A stretch of 25,481 nucleotides of DNA from Phaeoceros laevis (taxonomy: Eukaryota; Anthocerotophyta; Anthocerotopsida; Notothyladales). A program made the translations under genes and the position numbers. Positions 1-8,209 of the stretch are shown piece by piece; the first letter of the stretch is position 1, and each line of letters opens with the position of its first letter. The stretch lies in the NCBI GenBank assembly GCA_049999765.1, contig JBNGIQ010009359.1, forward strand, positions 144,298 to 169,778. Direction: 5' to 3'. The notes beneath the pieces were generated by a model. That model was not told the DNA's origin, did no database searches, and saw only the letters and a program-made list of their open reading frames with translations.

Positions 1-1136
1 CTGAATACCAGCCAGTATCATCTCTTCGAAACAGGCTGTAGCCTTGTGGCCTCCATTGTTTCTACCGTACCCATTTATCATGGCATTCCATGTCACCACA
101 TCCTTTATGGCCATGCTGTCAAAACCTGGCGCGCATTGTTCAGCTCACCACATTTTGCATACATGTCCACCAGGCAGTTGCCCACCACTACATCATCTAG
201 CAGACCTCTTTTGACAATCTTTGAGTGCAGCTCCCTGCCCTTCTGTATGGCACCAGTGCTTGCACACGCCTCCAGAAGGCAAGCAAAAGTAACATGGTCA
301 GCCAAAATGAGGCCCCTCTCCTCCATCTGTCCATACGCAACAAGCGCCTCTCGGCCGAGTCCTTGCTGTGCATACCCAGCGATCAGCGCTGTCCATGTCA
401 CCACATCCTTTGTGGCCATGCTGTCAAACACCTGGCGTGCATCTTTCAATTCGCTACATTTTGCATACATGTCAACCAGGCAGTTGCCAACAAACAAGTC
501 AGTAGGATTGCCAGTCTGCAACACATCAGAGTGCACTTTTCTGCCAGATTCCAAGTCGGCGGCAAATGCACAAGCTTGAAGGGCAGCTACAAAGACGTAA
601 CCATTCGCCTTCACTCCTGACCTACGCATCTCACGGTAGAGTTGTATGGCCTCCTTCGGTTTTCCGTGCTTAGCATGTGCAGAGATTATGGAAACCCACA
701 TGAAGACATCTGGTTTCCCTACCCTGCTGACCACATCCATGGCCTCCTGCAGCCTACCCCCACATGCATACATGCGCAAGATATGGTTCCCCAAGTATGC
801 ATTCGACTCGTACCCAAGTTTGACAGTGAGATCATGAACTCGTCACCCCACAACCAAATCCTTCTTAGCTGTACACAGTTTTAGCACAGTGTATAGCAGA
901 GACTGAGAAACACCAGAGTCTGTCTGCGCCAGAGATTCCAGGGCTCCAACGGCCTCAGAAAGCTTCCCCTGCTGACATGACGTGCGCACGGTAACAGCAG
1001 TGACGACGCCCATTTCCGATCCTGCACGCCTCCCAGGTTCAGGCTTATCCTGAGAGCTGGACTCGAAAGGAGAGGCACCATGGCCCATCGGATGTGGAAG
1101 TGCTGGGCTCCTTACAGTGCTGCACCTGGAGCCCAT
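1..1136 (-). pseudogene. PLS-class PPR protein pseudogene (5' part)
   Basis: Pentatricopeptide repeat proteins bind organellar RNA and direct its editing, splicing or stability. Translation of the minus strand gives successive S, P and L type motifs: for example VGNCLVDMYAKC (twice), KDVVTWTALIAGYAQQG, and L motifs ending in GRKVHSDV and GRELHSKIV. Two lesions break the frame. A TGA at 843-845 interrupts ...KKDLVVG*RVHDLTVKLGY in the same frame as the sequence on both sides. At 121-124 an A-run is one base short compared with the sister motif near 425, so the frame ends at TAA 105-107, while the shifted frame (AIKDVVTWNAMINGYG) stays open to the window edge. The first ATG is at 1134-1136, with no clear transit peptide. 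The C-terminal E/DYW part, if any, lies outside the window. Sequencing error could explain one lesion but less easily both. The family is certain; the pseudogene status is likely. Confidence 0.85.
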
Positions 1137-1410
1137 TCCAGAAAGGAACCCGCCACTTCCACGTCTGAGGGACAGGTTTTCCAGCGATGGTCGTTACCAG
1201 GACCAGGAGCACTTGTGGCAGCAATTGTTTCTGGAGCCTACCATGTGGTGGGATGATAGACGAGATAAGAAGAGCTCCCGCTCCCCCGACTTCCGGCGTA
1301 AGGGGTCCGGCGAGGTGCTGTGGTCGAGCAACATGTTTAAGCCAGCTTGGGTTGATGAGCGCTGCGGCACCTGGAGGCTTTGCTTGCCAGAGATCGACTC
1401 CCTGGGATGA
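1117..1410 (+). pseudogene. OSB-like PDF-motif fragment
   Basis: This open frame of 97 codons contains HLWQQLF at 1210-1230, WWDDR at 1246-1260, PDF at 1285-1293, and GEVLW ending at 1323. That order and spacing (LWQ..F..P..WWD.R..K.....PDF..K..GE.LW) is the PDF motif of plant organellar single-stranded DNA-binding (OSB) proteins, which act in mitochondrial and plastid genome maintenance. The OB-fold that normally precedes the motif is not visible: the bases immediately upstream encode the PPR sequence on the other strand, and the first 19 bases overlap it. After AWVDE the sequence stops resembling the family and ends at TGA 1408-1410. It is most likely a stranded gene fragment; a terminal exon of a gene with a distant upstream part is the alternative. 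Family recognition is from memory of the motif. Confidence 0.55.
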
Positions 1411-1721
1411 GGTTAGCAGGAGCTCCTCGTAGAATCCCTGTACAGCCAATGAACTGCAAAGAGAACAAAAGAAACTTCAACCTTCGCTGTGGCCATCGTC
1501 TATTAGGGACCGCTAGCTATCTTGTCGGTTCATATCCCTTCTGGTTTTCCCATTACTCTCACTTCAACAATTCCATGGTTTAACAGTGAAGGGGTTGTAA
1601 TTAGAAAGCATAGATCCCCTCCAAATGCAGTATGTTCCTCGGGGTTGTTCCACAGGGCACGGCTGCCGCCAACACCGTGTACCCACCCTCCAAATGTAGC
1701 ATGTTCCCAAAAGAGGATATC

Positions 1722-1783
1722 CATCCCTGGCAAGCAAAGCCTCCAAGAATCGTGCCAGGGGTCGACTCACTGGCACGATTCTT
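1722..1783. repeat. Perfect 14-bp hairpin next to an inverted copy of 1371-1394
   Basis: Arms 1745-1758 (AAGAATCGTGCCAG) and 1770-1783 are exact reverse complements around an 11-nt loop. The flanking 1722-1745 is also the reverse complement of 1371-1394 (core GGAGGCTTTGCTTGCCAG, two mismatches over 24 nt), so a larger fold-back of about 400 bp is possible. Apart from these, 1411-2018 shows no gene I can support. Confidence 0.6.
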
Positions 1784-2018
1784 CCATGAAGTTAAAATTT
1801 TTTCTCGATTCTGTAGTTAACGAGTCAACCAACCACAACACCAGAAAAGAGAGGATAACTTAGAATTACCCAGCAACTTAAGTGAGGTAGTTTAGGTTGT
1901 CATGTTGTCGTGTTGTCGTCGAGAGGAGCACAGGGGTTTTTGGGTTGCGGCGAGGCTAGAGAGACCTGCTGTGGCCCAATATGTGGGGAACGTTTTGGAC
2001 TTTTGGACTCTTGGGTTC

Positions 2019-2640
2019 TAAGGCCCTTTTCGCACTAGAAAACAAATATTTCACACAAACGTTATTACCAATCAACGTGCGCCAAGTTGCGAAACCGCGT
2101 TAAAATGAGATTCACACTACCAATTTGCGCCTATGTGGCATATGGTGCCTATGTGGCCTTCCATGTCAGCGAAAAAGACACCTCCTCTAGAGGTGAGCAC
2201 AAATATGTGAGTTTTCTCACAAATGCATGGCCAATCGTTGTTGAGCACGTAGACCTCCCTGCCAAAACCAAAGCCAATATAGTTGCACATGATCAAACAC
2301 CATCTCTCCTTGTAGGAGATTCCATACCTTTCTTCATGACAACCATAGTGGCATTCAAAGCCACCACTTGAAAAAGCTTGCGAATGTTTGGGTCCATGGT
2401 GCTCAACTTGGCACCCGTGCTCTTCCGTGATGCCAAGTCCCTTCAGCAACCCTGAAAGGATGCTCTTGCTCAACCTCTAACTCATTATGGAATTGTGAGG
2501 TATTTCTAGTATGAAAAGGGTAACCACGTATTCACGCACAAACTAGCCACGTAGTCATGATTTGCCCTCAAAATGCATCACAAATTTGCCACCTGAACTT
2601 TGTGCGAAAATATTTGTGTTTTAGTGCGAAAAGGGCCTAA
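2019..2640. mobile_element. PIF/Harbinger (Tourist-like) non-autonomous element
   Basis: The element is 2022-2637 (616 bp). It starts GGCCCTTTTCGCACTA and ends in the exact reverse complement; similarity between the inverted ends continues with a few mismatches for about 40 bp. It is flanked by TAA at 2019-2021 and 2638-2640. A 3-bp TWA target duplication and termini beginning GG(G/C)CC are the hallmarks of the PIF/Harbinger superfamily. No DDE transposase motif was seen, so it is probably a MITE. An unbroken 118-codon minus-strand frame at 2117-2473 has no recognisable family; it could be a captured fragment or chance. The right end sits where the 101-bp repeat begins, and because those repeat units also contain GGCCTAAGTACTAAG, the precise right boundary has a few bases of ambiguity. 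Confidence 0.8.
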
Positions 2641-3105
2641 GTACTAAGAAACCTAGGTGTATATGTGTAAAGTTTTAGGAAGTTACACAGCTCCAAACAA
2701 GATCCCGACGTAGCTAGGGACTAGGTAGCATGTCGGCCTAAGTACTAAGAAACCTAACTGTATATGTGTAAAGTTTATAGGAACTTAGACGGCTCCAAAC
2801 AAGATCCCTACGTAGCTAGGGACTAGGTAGCATGCCGGCCTAAGTACTACGAAACCTAGGTGTATATGTGTAAAGTTTTAGGAAGTTACACGGCTCCAAA
2901 CAATATCCTGACGTAGCTAGGGACTAGGTAGCATGCCAACCTAGGTGTATATGTGTAAATTTACACATATACACTTAGGTGGGGCATTGCAGGGTTATCC
3001 TGATGTAGCTAGGGATTAGGTAGCATGCCGGCCTAAGTACTAAGAAACCTAGGTGTATATGTGTAAATTTACACATATATACCTAGGTGGGGCATTGCAG
3101 GGTTT
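2636..3105. repeat. Tandem repeat, period about 101-102 bp, with palindromic junctions
   Basis: CCTAAGTACTA recurs at 2636, 2737, 2839 and 3032. Units share GTGTATATGTGTAAAG, GCTCCAAACAA, ACGTAGCTAGGGACTAGG and TAGCATG. The unit starting near 2940 is truncated. Two 40-bp near-perfect palindromes lie at 2940-2979 and 3048-3087, each made of CCTAGGTGTATATGTGTAAA facing its inverse (one or two mismatches) and each followed by GGTGGGGCATTGCAGGG. No coding potential was seen. The array could be satellite-like DNA or part of a larger transposon. Confidence 0.8.
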
Positions 3106-4035
3106 TTCAGCAGTAGCAGTCCAGCGGGCATGCCCACGTTTTTCAGCTGTTTGGCATCCAACACTATTGATGCTGCATCGCGTTAGTGGTGCACGCCATT
3201 GCATGTGGCGCAAGAACGGTAACCTCCGTTGCTACTGTCGCTCTTGATTTTCAGAGCTAGCTTTTATTTTTTGCCTACGCATATTTGCGAGAGTAAGTAA
3301 ACAATGTTAAGCTAAAAGACAATACTTGACAATGTCAAGTTAAAGGACAATAAGTTACAATGTCAAGTGACAATGTCAAATTATAAAACAATAAGAGACA
3401 ATGCCACATAATGGTGACATTTTAATACAGCTGTCGAAATGACAATCTTAAATTTCATGTCATAGATAGTGTGGAACCTTTTACGTCAAATAAAGTGTGA
3501 GGCAACTCATGTCAACTAGAGTGTGGACCAATTCACGTCAAGCAGAGTTGGTTCCCAAGCAGAGTGTGGAACCAACTTGTGTGAAATAGAGTGTGGACCA
3601 TTGGAACCAATTTGTGTCAAATAGAGTGTGGACCAGTTTATGTATATTTGTACGTTGAACTTGATGTACAGGATTAGTCTCTATTAAATGTGGAATGTTG
3701 GATCAAACAAGGTATGGAATTTCTTCATGTATTCTTGTAAGTTGAATTTGATGTAAAGTATTAATCCCTATTAAATGTAGAATATTGAATCAAGCAAAGT
3801 ATGGAATCTCTTCATGTATTCTTGTAAGTTGAACTTGATGAAAAGTAAAACATGTGAAATGTAGTATTATATATAAGGCAACTTAAAAAGAGAATAAGCA
3901 ACAATGTCAAATACAAGGAGTGGGTGTCAATTAGAAACTATCCTATTTAACATCCAATCCTCTAACCATTTCTTTTCACATTGCCCAATGGATGTTAATT
4001 AGTGTATGTGAAATAAGGGCCCCCTTTTTACTAGT
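3106..4035. repeat. AT-rich block with short repeats and an 87-bp tandem repeat
   Basis: No gene is visible here. At 3300-3410, ACAATGTCAA-type words recur. At 3465-3640 the words GAGTGTGGACCA and TGTCAAATAGAGTGTGG recur about every 30-50 bp. From 3641 an 87-bp unit repeats: copies begin at 3641, 3728 and 3815 (the last partial, to about 3870), each starting TGTAT followed by TTGTAMGTTGAA-TTGATG. The block separates the array at 2636-3105 from further copies of the same repeat at 4036-4220, so it may be a later insertion into that array. Confidence 0.7.
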
Positions 4036-4220
4036 GAAAGTTTTAGGAAGTTAGAAGGCTCTAAACAAGATCCTGACGTAGCTAGGGACTGGGTAGCATG
4101 CCTCCCTTGTTGACATATCCACTGCATTGTGTGCACATGGAGCTGCCCTAGCTAGGGACTAGGTAGCATGCCTCCCTTGTTGGCATACCTATTGCATCGT
4201 GTGCACTTAGAGATGCTGCA
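4036..4220. repeat. Further copies of the 101-bp family repeat
   Basis: AAAGTTTTAGGAAGTTA and ACGTAGCTAGGGACT from the array at 2636-3105 reappear here. A secondary period of 69 bp is seen between GCTAGGGACT at 4081 and 4150, each followed by GGTAGCATGCCTCCCTTGTT. No coding potential. Confidence 0.7.
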
Positions 4221-4237
4221 GTTGACCATCTAACTTT

Positions 4238-4263
4238 AGCGATCCAATAAGAATTGGATCGCT
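4238..4263. repeat. Perfect 11-bp hairpin, 4-nt loop
   Basis: AGCGATCCAAT at 4238-4248 pairs exactly with 4253-4263 around the loop AAGA. It lies just at the start of the decayed reading frames that follow. Function unknown. Confidence 0.6.
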
Positions 4264-4511
4264 GCCGCTGGCTTTTTGATAGGCAGGAAGAGTTGGTACA
4301 AGCCTGGTGGGTGCTTCCCCGGGAGCGCCAGGTGCTGAGGTTTATTCGTGAAGGGGTTCTGTTGGAGGAAATAGAAGTAACTCCACGGATAGAGCAGGGC
4401 CTGGAAAGTTTGGAAGTGCTAGAGTCGATCTCCATGTACCGGCTCATCCGGGGGCTAGCACTACCGAGCATCCTTGTTTGAAGCTTTCTTTGGCTTGCAA
4501 TCATGAGGGGT

Positions 4512-4607
4512 CTGCCTCTAAAGCAACCAAGAGTGTGACAAGTACCCGTTCCGTNNNNNNNNNNCTGCCTCTAAAGCAACCAAGAGTGTGACAAGTACCC
4601 GTTCCGT
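4512..4607. other. 10-N gap flanked by identical 43-bp copies (assembly artefact)
   Basis: 4512-4554 and 4565-4607 are identical over 43 bp (starting CTGCCTCTAAAGCAACCAAG) and border exactly ten Ns at 4555-4564. This is the signature of two contig ends that overlap but were scaffolded with a token gap. The real sequence most likely has one copy and no gap, shortening the locus by 53 bp. Confidence 0.9.
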
Positions 4608-4741
4608 GGCGGGCAGTGGAGTGACGGAGAGGAAAGTGATGTCAGAGGAGGTAGCGTGGTATGAGGGGTTGTTAGAGACTATTCACCATATGGCAGCGTG
4701 CCCCGATTCCCATGAGGAGTCGACTCGGCGTGACCACCCCA

Positions 4742-4780
<39 letters not shown>
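4742..4780. repeat. (TAC)13 microsatellite
   Basis: Thirteen uninterrupted TAC units lie inside the decayed coding sequence. Depending on frame they read as poly-Tyr, poly-Leu or poly-Thr. The apparent frame change of the surrounding sequence occurs around this tract. Confidence 0.95.
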
Positions 4781-5620
4781 AACCAACCTACATACTATGC
4801 TCCGCACAAAGGGGAGCGACCGTATTTTGATTTTAAAACAAGGTTATGGATTTGTATCATTGACAAACACTATGACCGATGTCTTGTCGAGAATTGGCTT
4901 CACATCTCACAGGCATTGAAGGAGACTATGATGGCAGGAGGAGTGCTAAAATGGAATGGGCGGCTGAAAATCTTGTATAAAGCTAGTAAGGCGCATCTGG
5001 TGGTGCACTGGATGGCAGATGGATTTCTCAATAGGACTACCCTTAGCGTTGACACCTATGTTCCATATACCATGCCAGACCAAGGTGAATTAAAGATCTT
5101 CTTTGCGTTGATGAGACAGTTGAGGTTGTCTCACAGGATCCAAGGATGGTACAGCTTGATCAAAGAGTCCTTCTTTGTGTTGTAAAGAATGCCATTTGGA
5201 AGCGGTATAAGGAAGATTGGGATGAAAAGTGGACTCGCTCCAAGAATTTTTCTGTTCAGGCATTACTTTATCTAATAGATAAGTCGAGATGGCTCTTACG
5301 GGAGGGATGGCGCACAGGGATGCTCAACAATGGGAAGGAGTTTGTGATCACTCAAGAACTTCTCAGGTCTCTTTGGAAAATCAGGACAACCATTTGACGA
5401 TATCTCATCCATAGTGGTGCATAGCACTTCTGCAAGGCAGTTGGCGAAGTCTTTGAAGCATATGTTTTTGGATGGATAGAAACTGAATATGACCAGTAGA
5501 GTGTTTCACTCCTTGTGGGGATGCATGCCCACGGATGCTGTAGAGCATCTGTCCGAGCGGGAGCTGAATCATGCTTTCACAGACTGATCATGCAAGTGGG
5601 TGTTTGCAGAATGGGTTTAA

Positions 5621-6284
5621 TGTACCTTTGTTAGTTTTGTCTTCCTCCGCAACAGTGGTAAGCTAATGTCGTTTGTTGTCATATGCGAGGTCTACTTTTC
5701 TTCTCATCACTGTACTGGACGAAGCCCACCTGTTGAGTTACCCCACGTTGAGCAGCTCTAAAAAGCTGTAAGCAGCACTAGGTCATAGTTTGTAGTATGT
5801 AGGGAAAGCTAACAATGCCTATACTGGCCTTTTTTATTACTTTCATGCACCAAGCCGGATATATTAGAACTGACTGCATATGAAGGCTCCTCTCCCACTT
5901 CCCCATGTCTTCCATAGATGCATGATTTCAAAGAGCAAAGGCTCCAGTGAATGCAGCTACATGGATCGGCAGCTAATGTGTACCTCTTCACTAACCTTCG
6001 AGTCCTGAACTCAGGGAAAAACTGCATCTCAGTCCTCATCGAAGGCCTTCTGAGTTGTCTCGCCATTATCCATCTGTGAGCTAACAGTATCTCTGTCCTG
6101 CCTCCGAAGCTGGTGTGCCTTTTAGACCGTCCTAGACAATTTACTTTCAATTTGGCTGATCAAACATCACAATTTACTTTCAATTTGCAAGCATCAAACG
6201 TCACTAAGCGTGCACTCGGGAATCTCGGAAGCTTCACGGAATCGTTCTACACACACAAACTGCATCGCTGCTTTTCTTCCGGGA
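5621..6284. other. Intergenic, nothing recognised
   Basis: Reading frames here are short or unconvincing. A 113-codon minus-strand frame (5809-6150) has no protein-like pattern I recognise. The only internal repeat noted is a 12-base word, CAATTTACTTTC, recurring about 30 bp apart near 6140-6180. Confidence 0.5.
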
Positions 6285-6479
6285 GGCCTATAGGTACCCT
6301 TTGAAGAGCGAGTGCCTCCCTGGGCTAGCGCTGCCCTTAGCAGGTTACTCAAGACTAGCAGGTTACCCTAGACTAGAGCACTCCCGGCCTATAGGTACCC
6401 TTTCAAGAGCGAGTGCCTCCCTGGGCTAGCGCTGCCCTTAGCAGGTTACTCAAAACTAGCAGGTTACCCTAGACTAGAG
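6285..6479. repeat. Direct duplication, period 101 bp
   Basis: GGCCTATAGGTACCCTTT starts at 6285 and again at 6386. The two copies run through GACTAGAG (ending 6378 and 6479) with only two differences noticed, so the duplication is recent. Within each unit AGCAGGTTAC is itself repeated. No reading frame spans both copies. Confidence 0.9.
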
Positions 6480-7603
6480 TAGTATAGGCCCAACAAACTA
6501 ACATAGCTTAACCACCATAGATGATTAACTAGGTAGCTCGCTACGTCGCTCTTTACTATTATTACTACTCAATTCATTCTTTTCTACTACTACTACTCAA
6601 TTCATTATGTAATTTAAAGTCCTCATGGTGCATCTAAGGCTGCACCCCATTCTTGCCTATGGGCAATGAATAAATGCACCTCAAGCATGTCCATCTAAAG
6701 CTTCCTACGAAGTACTTGACGGGGTGTTCAATTCCCATTGGTGGAGTTGGCAAACACCATAACCATACTACTACTACTAAAGCTTATCAATCCACTATTA
6801 AAGCTTATCAATCCACAAACGTCAAATCTGGACTGAACGTGTAAGCAAACCAAACATATTAGCAAGCACACGTGGCGTTCTCAATCAGCTGATGTGGCCT
6901 GTTCCCGGGCAGCAACCGGGACCATCTCAAGAGTATGTCGTACCGACTTTGACTAGTGATACACTATTACGCATACGAAGCATGGTTGTCTTGCCTTGCC
7001 TTGTTGGTTGTCTTGCCTTGTCCAACGATCATGCAAGATGTCAGCTTTGGCCTGTGCTGGAAGGACTGGGGGTTCCGGATAGCCCCTGGCAAATTCGAGT
7101 GTGAGCCAGCATTAAAACAAGCAACCATTGTAGCTGCGGAAGCTGCGATGCCAGGGAAGCCTGCTGCGAGGGAGGGGAGGCCTGCGGCGAGTGATTAGTG
7201 GCTCGGAGCTACGAGGGTTGCAACTCCTAACATGTGAGGAAGTGTCCCTTCCCTTGGATCATCCCTGTCATGCCCGCCAGTCAGCTGAACGGCTGAGGGC
7301 TGGAAAGGGGAGCGACCGAAGCTCGCGTGCTCGCCGGCCTGCTGGAAGTTATGAGGGAGGCGCCGCTCTAACTCCTTCCTGCACGCCCGCCAACCAGCTG
7401 GAAGGGCGCCTCCCTCCCTTGCTGCGTGCTTCCTACCAGCCCGCCAGCGATGGAAGGGCTGAGGGACGGCGCCTCCGTCAACTAATTCCCTTGCCGCACC
7501 CTGGTAAGCCGAGGGAGGTGCATGCCCTGCCCTGCCGCTCTCGGCGCCCGACTCAGAGCGCCCGCCCCTCCCGCAAGTGCTGCACCCAACCCTCTCTCAC
7601 GGT
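6480..7603. other. Intergenic: simple repeats, then a GC-rich patch
   Basis: 6540-6600 and 6770-6790 hold ACT/ATT-rich simple sequence, and AAAGCTTATCAATCCAC is repeated at about 6779 and 6799. 7110-7600 is clearly richer in G and C, with many GGGAGG and CCCGCC words, and supports a long plus-strand frame (7191-7829). That frame runs through sequence homologous to the USP 3' end on the other strand and has low-complexity composition, so I do not call it a gene. Confidence 0.5.
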
Positions 7604-8209
7604 CTCGAGACCAGATGAGTGTGCAATATATAACTTATCGTGTGGCCCAGGTGGCATATTTGACGGTCACATATTGCCAAGGTTTCTTTCCTCTGGCATC
7701 AAACGACACAGGACTGTATCGGCAGTCGTTGCTGTGGAGAGCACGTTTGACAATGACACACGGCCAAGGTTGCCTCACTATGCGAACCTAGAATTTGGTT
7801 TGGGGAACTTTCTGGCATTCCCAGAGTGAAGTGAAGGTATGGCTCTTCTCTATGGGATATCTTGGAACAGTTGTGGCACTGCAGAGTATTTCTTACAGTA
7901 CCTACGAAATTCTCAACTCCCTTTCTTAGCACGGCCGGGGAACATGCTAAGCATTCAGCAAGCAAACGACAGAGCTGGCCACAACCCGAAGTTCTCCTGG
8001 ATGCGCAATCTTTGCTGAATTTCGCAGGTGGTGGGCTCATCCCCCACTCCAACAGTAGGAGCTGCGCTGGGCCGACTTCAATTTGGACTTGTTCGAGAAG
8101 GTAGACCAAGAACTCGTGTGCATCTTGATGGCAAAATATTTCAAGTCTGTCACCGTAATAAGTCTACGTGCAAAAGAACAATCTGTTGAAGTAACATCTG
8201 ATGTACTTT
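7604..8209 (-). pseudogene. Truncated, internally deleted copy of the USP gene at 10-13 kb
   Basis: 7604-7735 matches 10036-10160, the sequence just downstream of the USP stop codon. About 7805-8209 matches about 11310-11713, covering USP exons with DAHEFLVYLL and TVRNTLQC.NCSK plus the introns between them. The roughly 1.15 kb separating these blocks in the intact gene is replaced here by about 70 bp. The right breakpoint falls at the exon/intron border equivalent to 11714, where the copy runs into GTAGTAGTAG. A one-base deletion after QVQIEVGP shifts the frame. Catalytic Cys and His segments are both absent. Introns are retained, so it arose by DNA duplication, not retroposition. It lies about 2 kb from the parent gene in the same orientation. 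Confidence 0.85.

Larger units (their letters stand above)
4254..5620 (+). pseudogene. Decayed protein-coding gene of unrecognised family
   Basis: A chain of long, protein-like plus-strand frames runs through this region but switches frame several times. Frame 4254-4481 carries RQEELVQAWWVLPRERQVL. After a -1 shift a second frame runs through the N-gap duplicate (ERKVMSEEVAWYEGLLE). A third frame follows the TAC microsatellite (KGERPYFDFKTRLW, NWLHISQALKETMM). A shift near 5085-5100 leads to DETVEVVSQDPRMVQLDQR and VKNAIWKRYKEDWDEKW. A final shift at the A-run near 5376 leads to QPFDDISSIVVHSTSARQ, interrupted by TAG (about 5477) and TGA (about 5585) and ending at 5618-5620. I do not recognise the family; no zinc finger, DDE or reverse-transcriptase motif was seen. 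A gene inactivated by at least three frameshifts and two stops is the simplest reading. A spliced gene is the less likely alternative. Confidence 0.5.

Noticed and set aside
46-620. Plus-strand frames over the PPR region
   Set aside because: They are antisense shadows of the PPR repeats.
2636-3105. CRISPR-like array
   Set aside because: The repeats are contiguous long units without unique spacers, in a eukaryotic nuclear sequence.
7191-7829. 212-codon plus-strand frame
   Set aside because: It lies in a GC-rich, low-complexity patch and runs on through sequence homologous to the USP 3' flank on the other strand; no family pattern seen.
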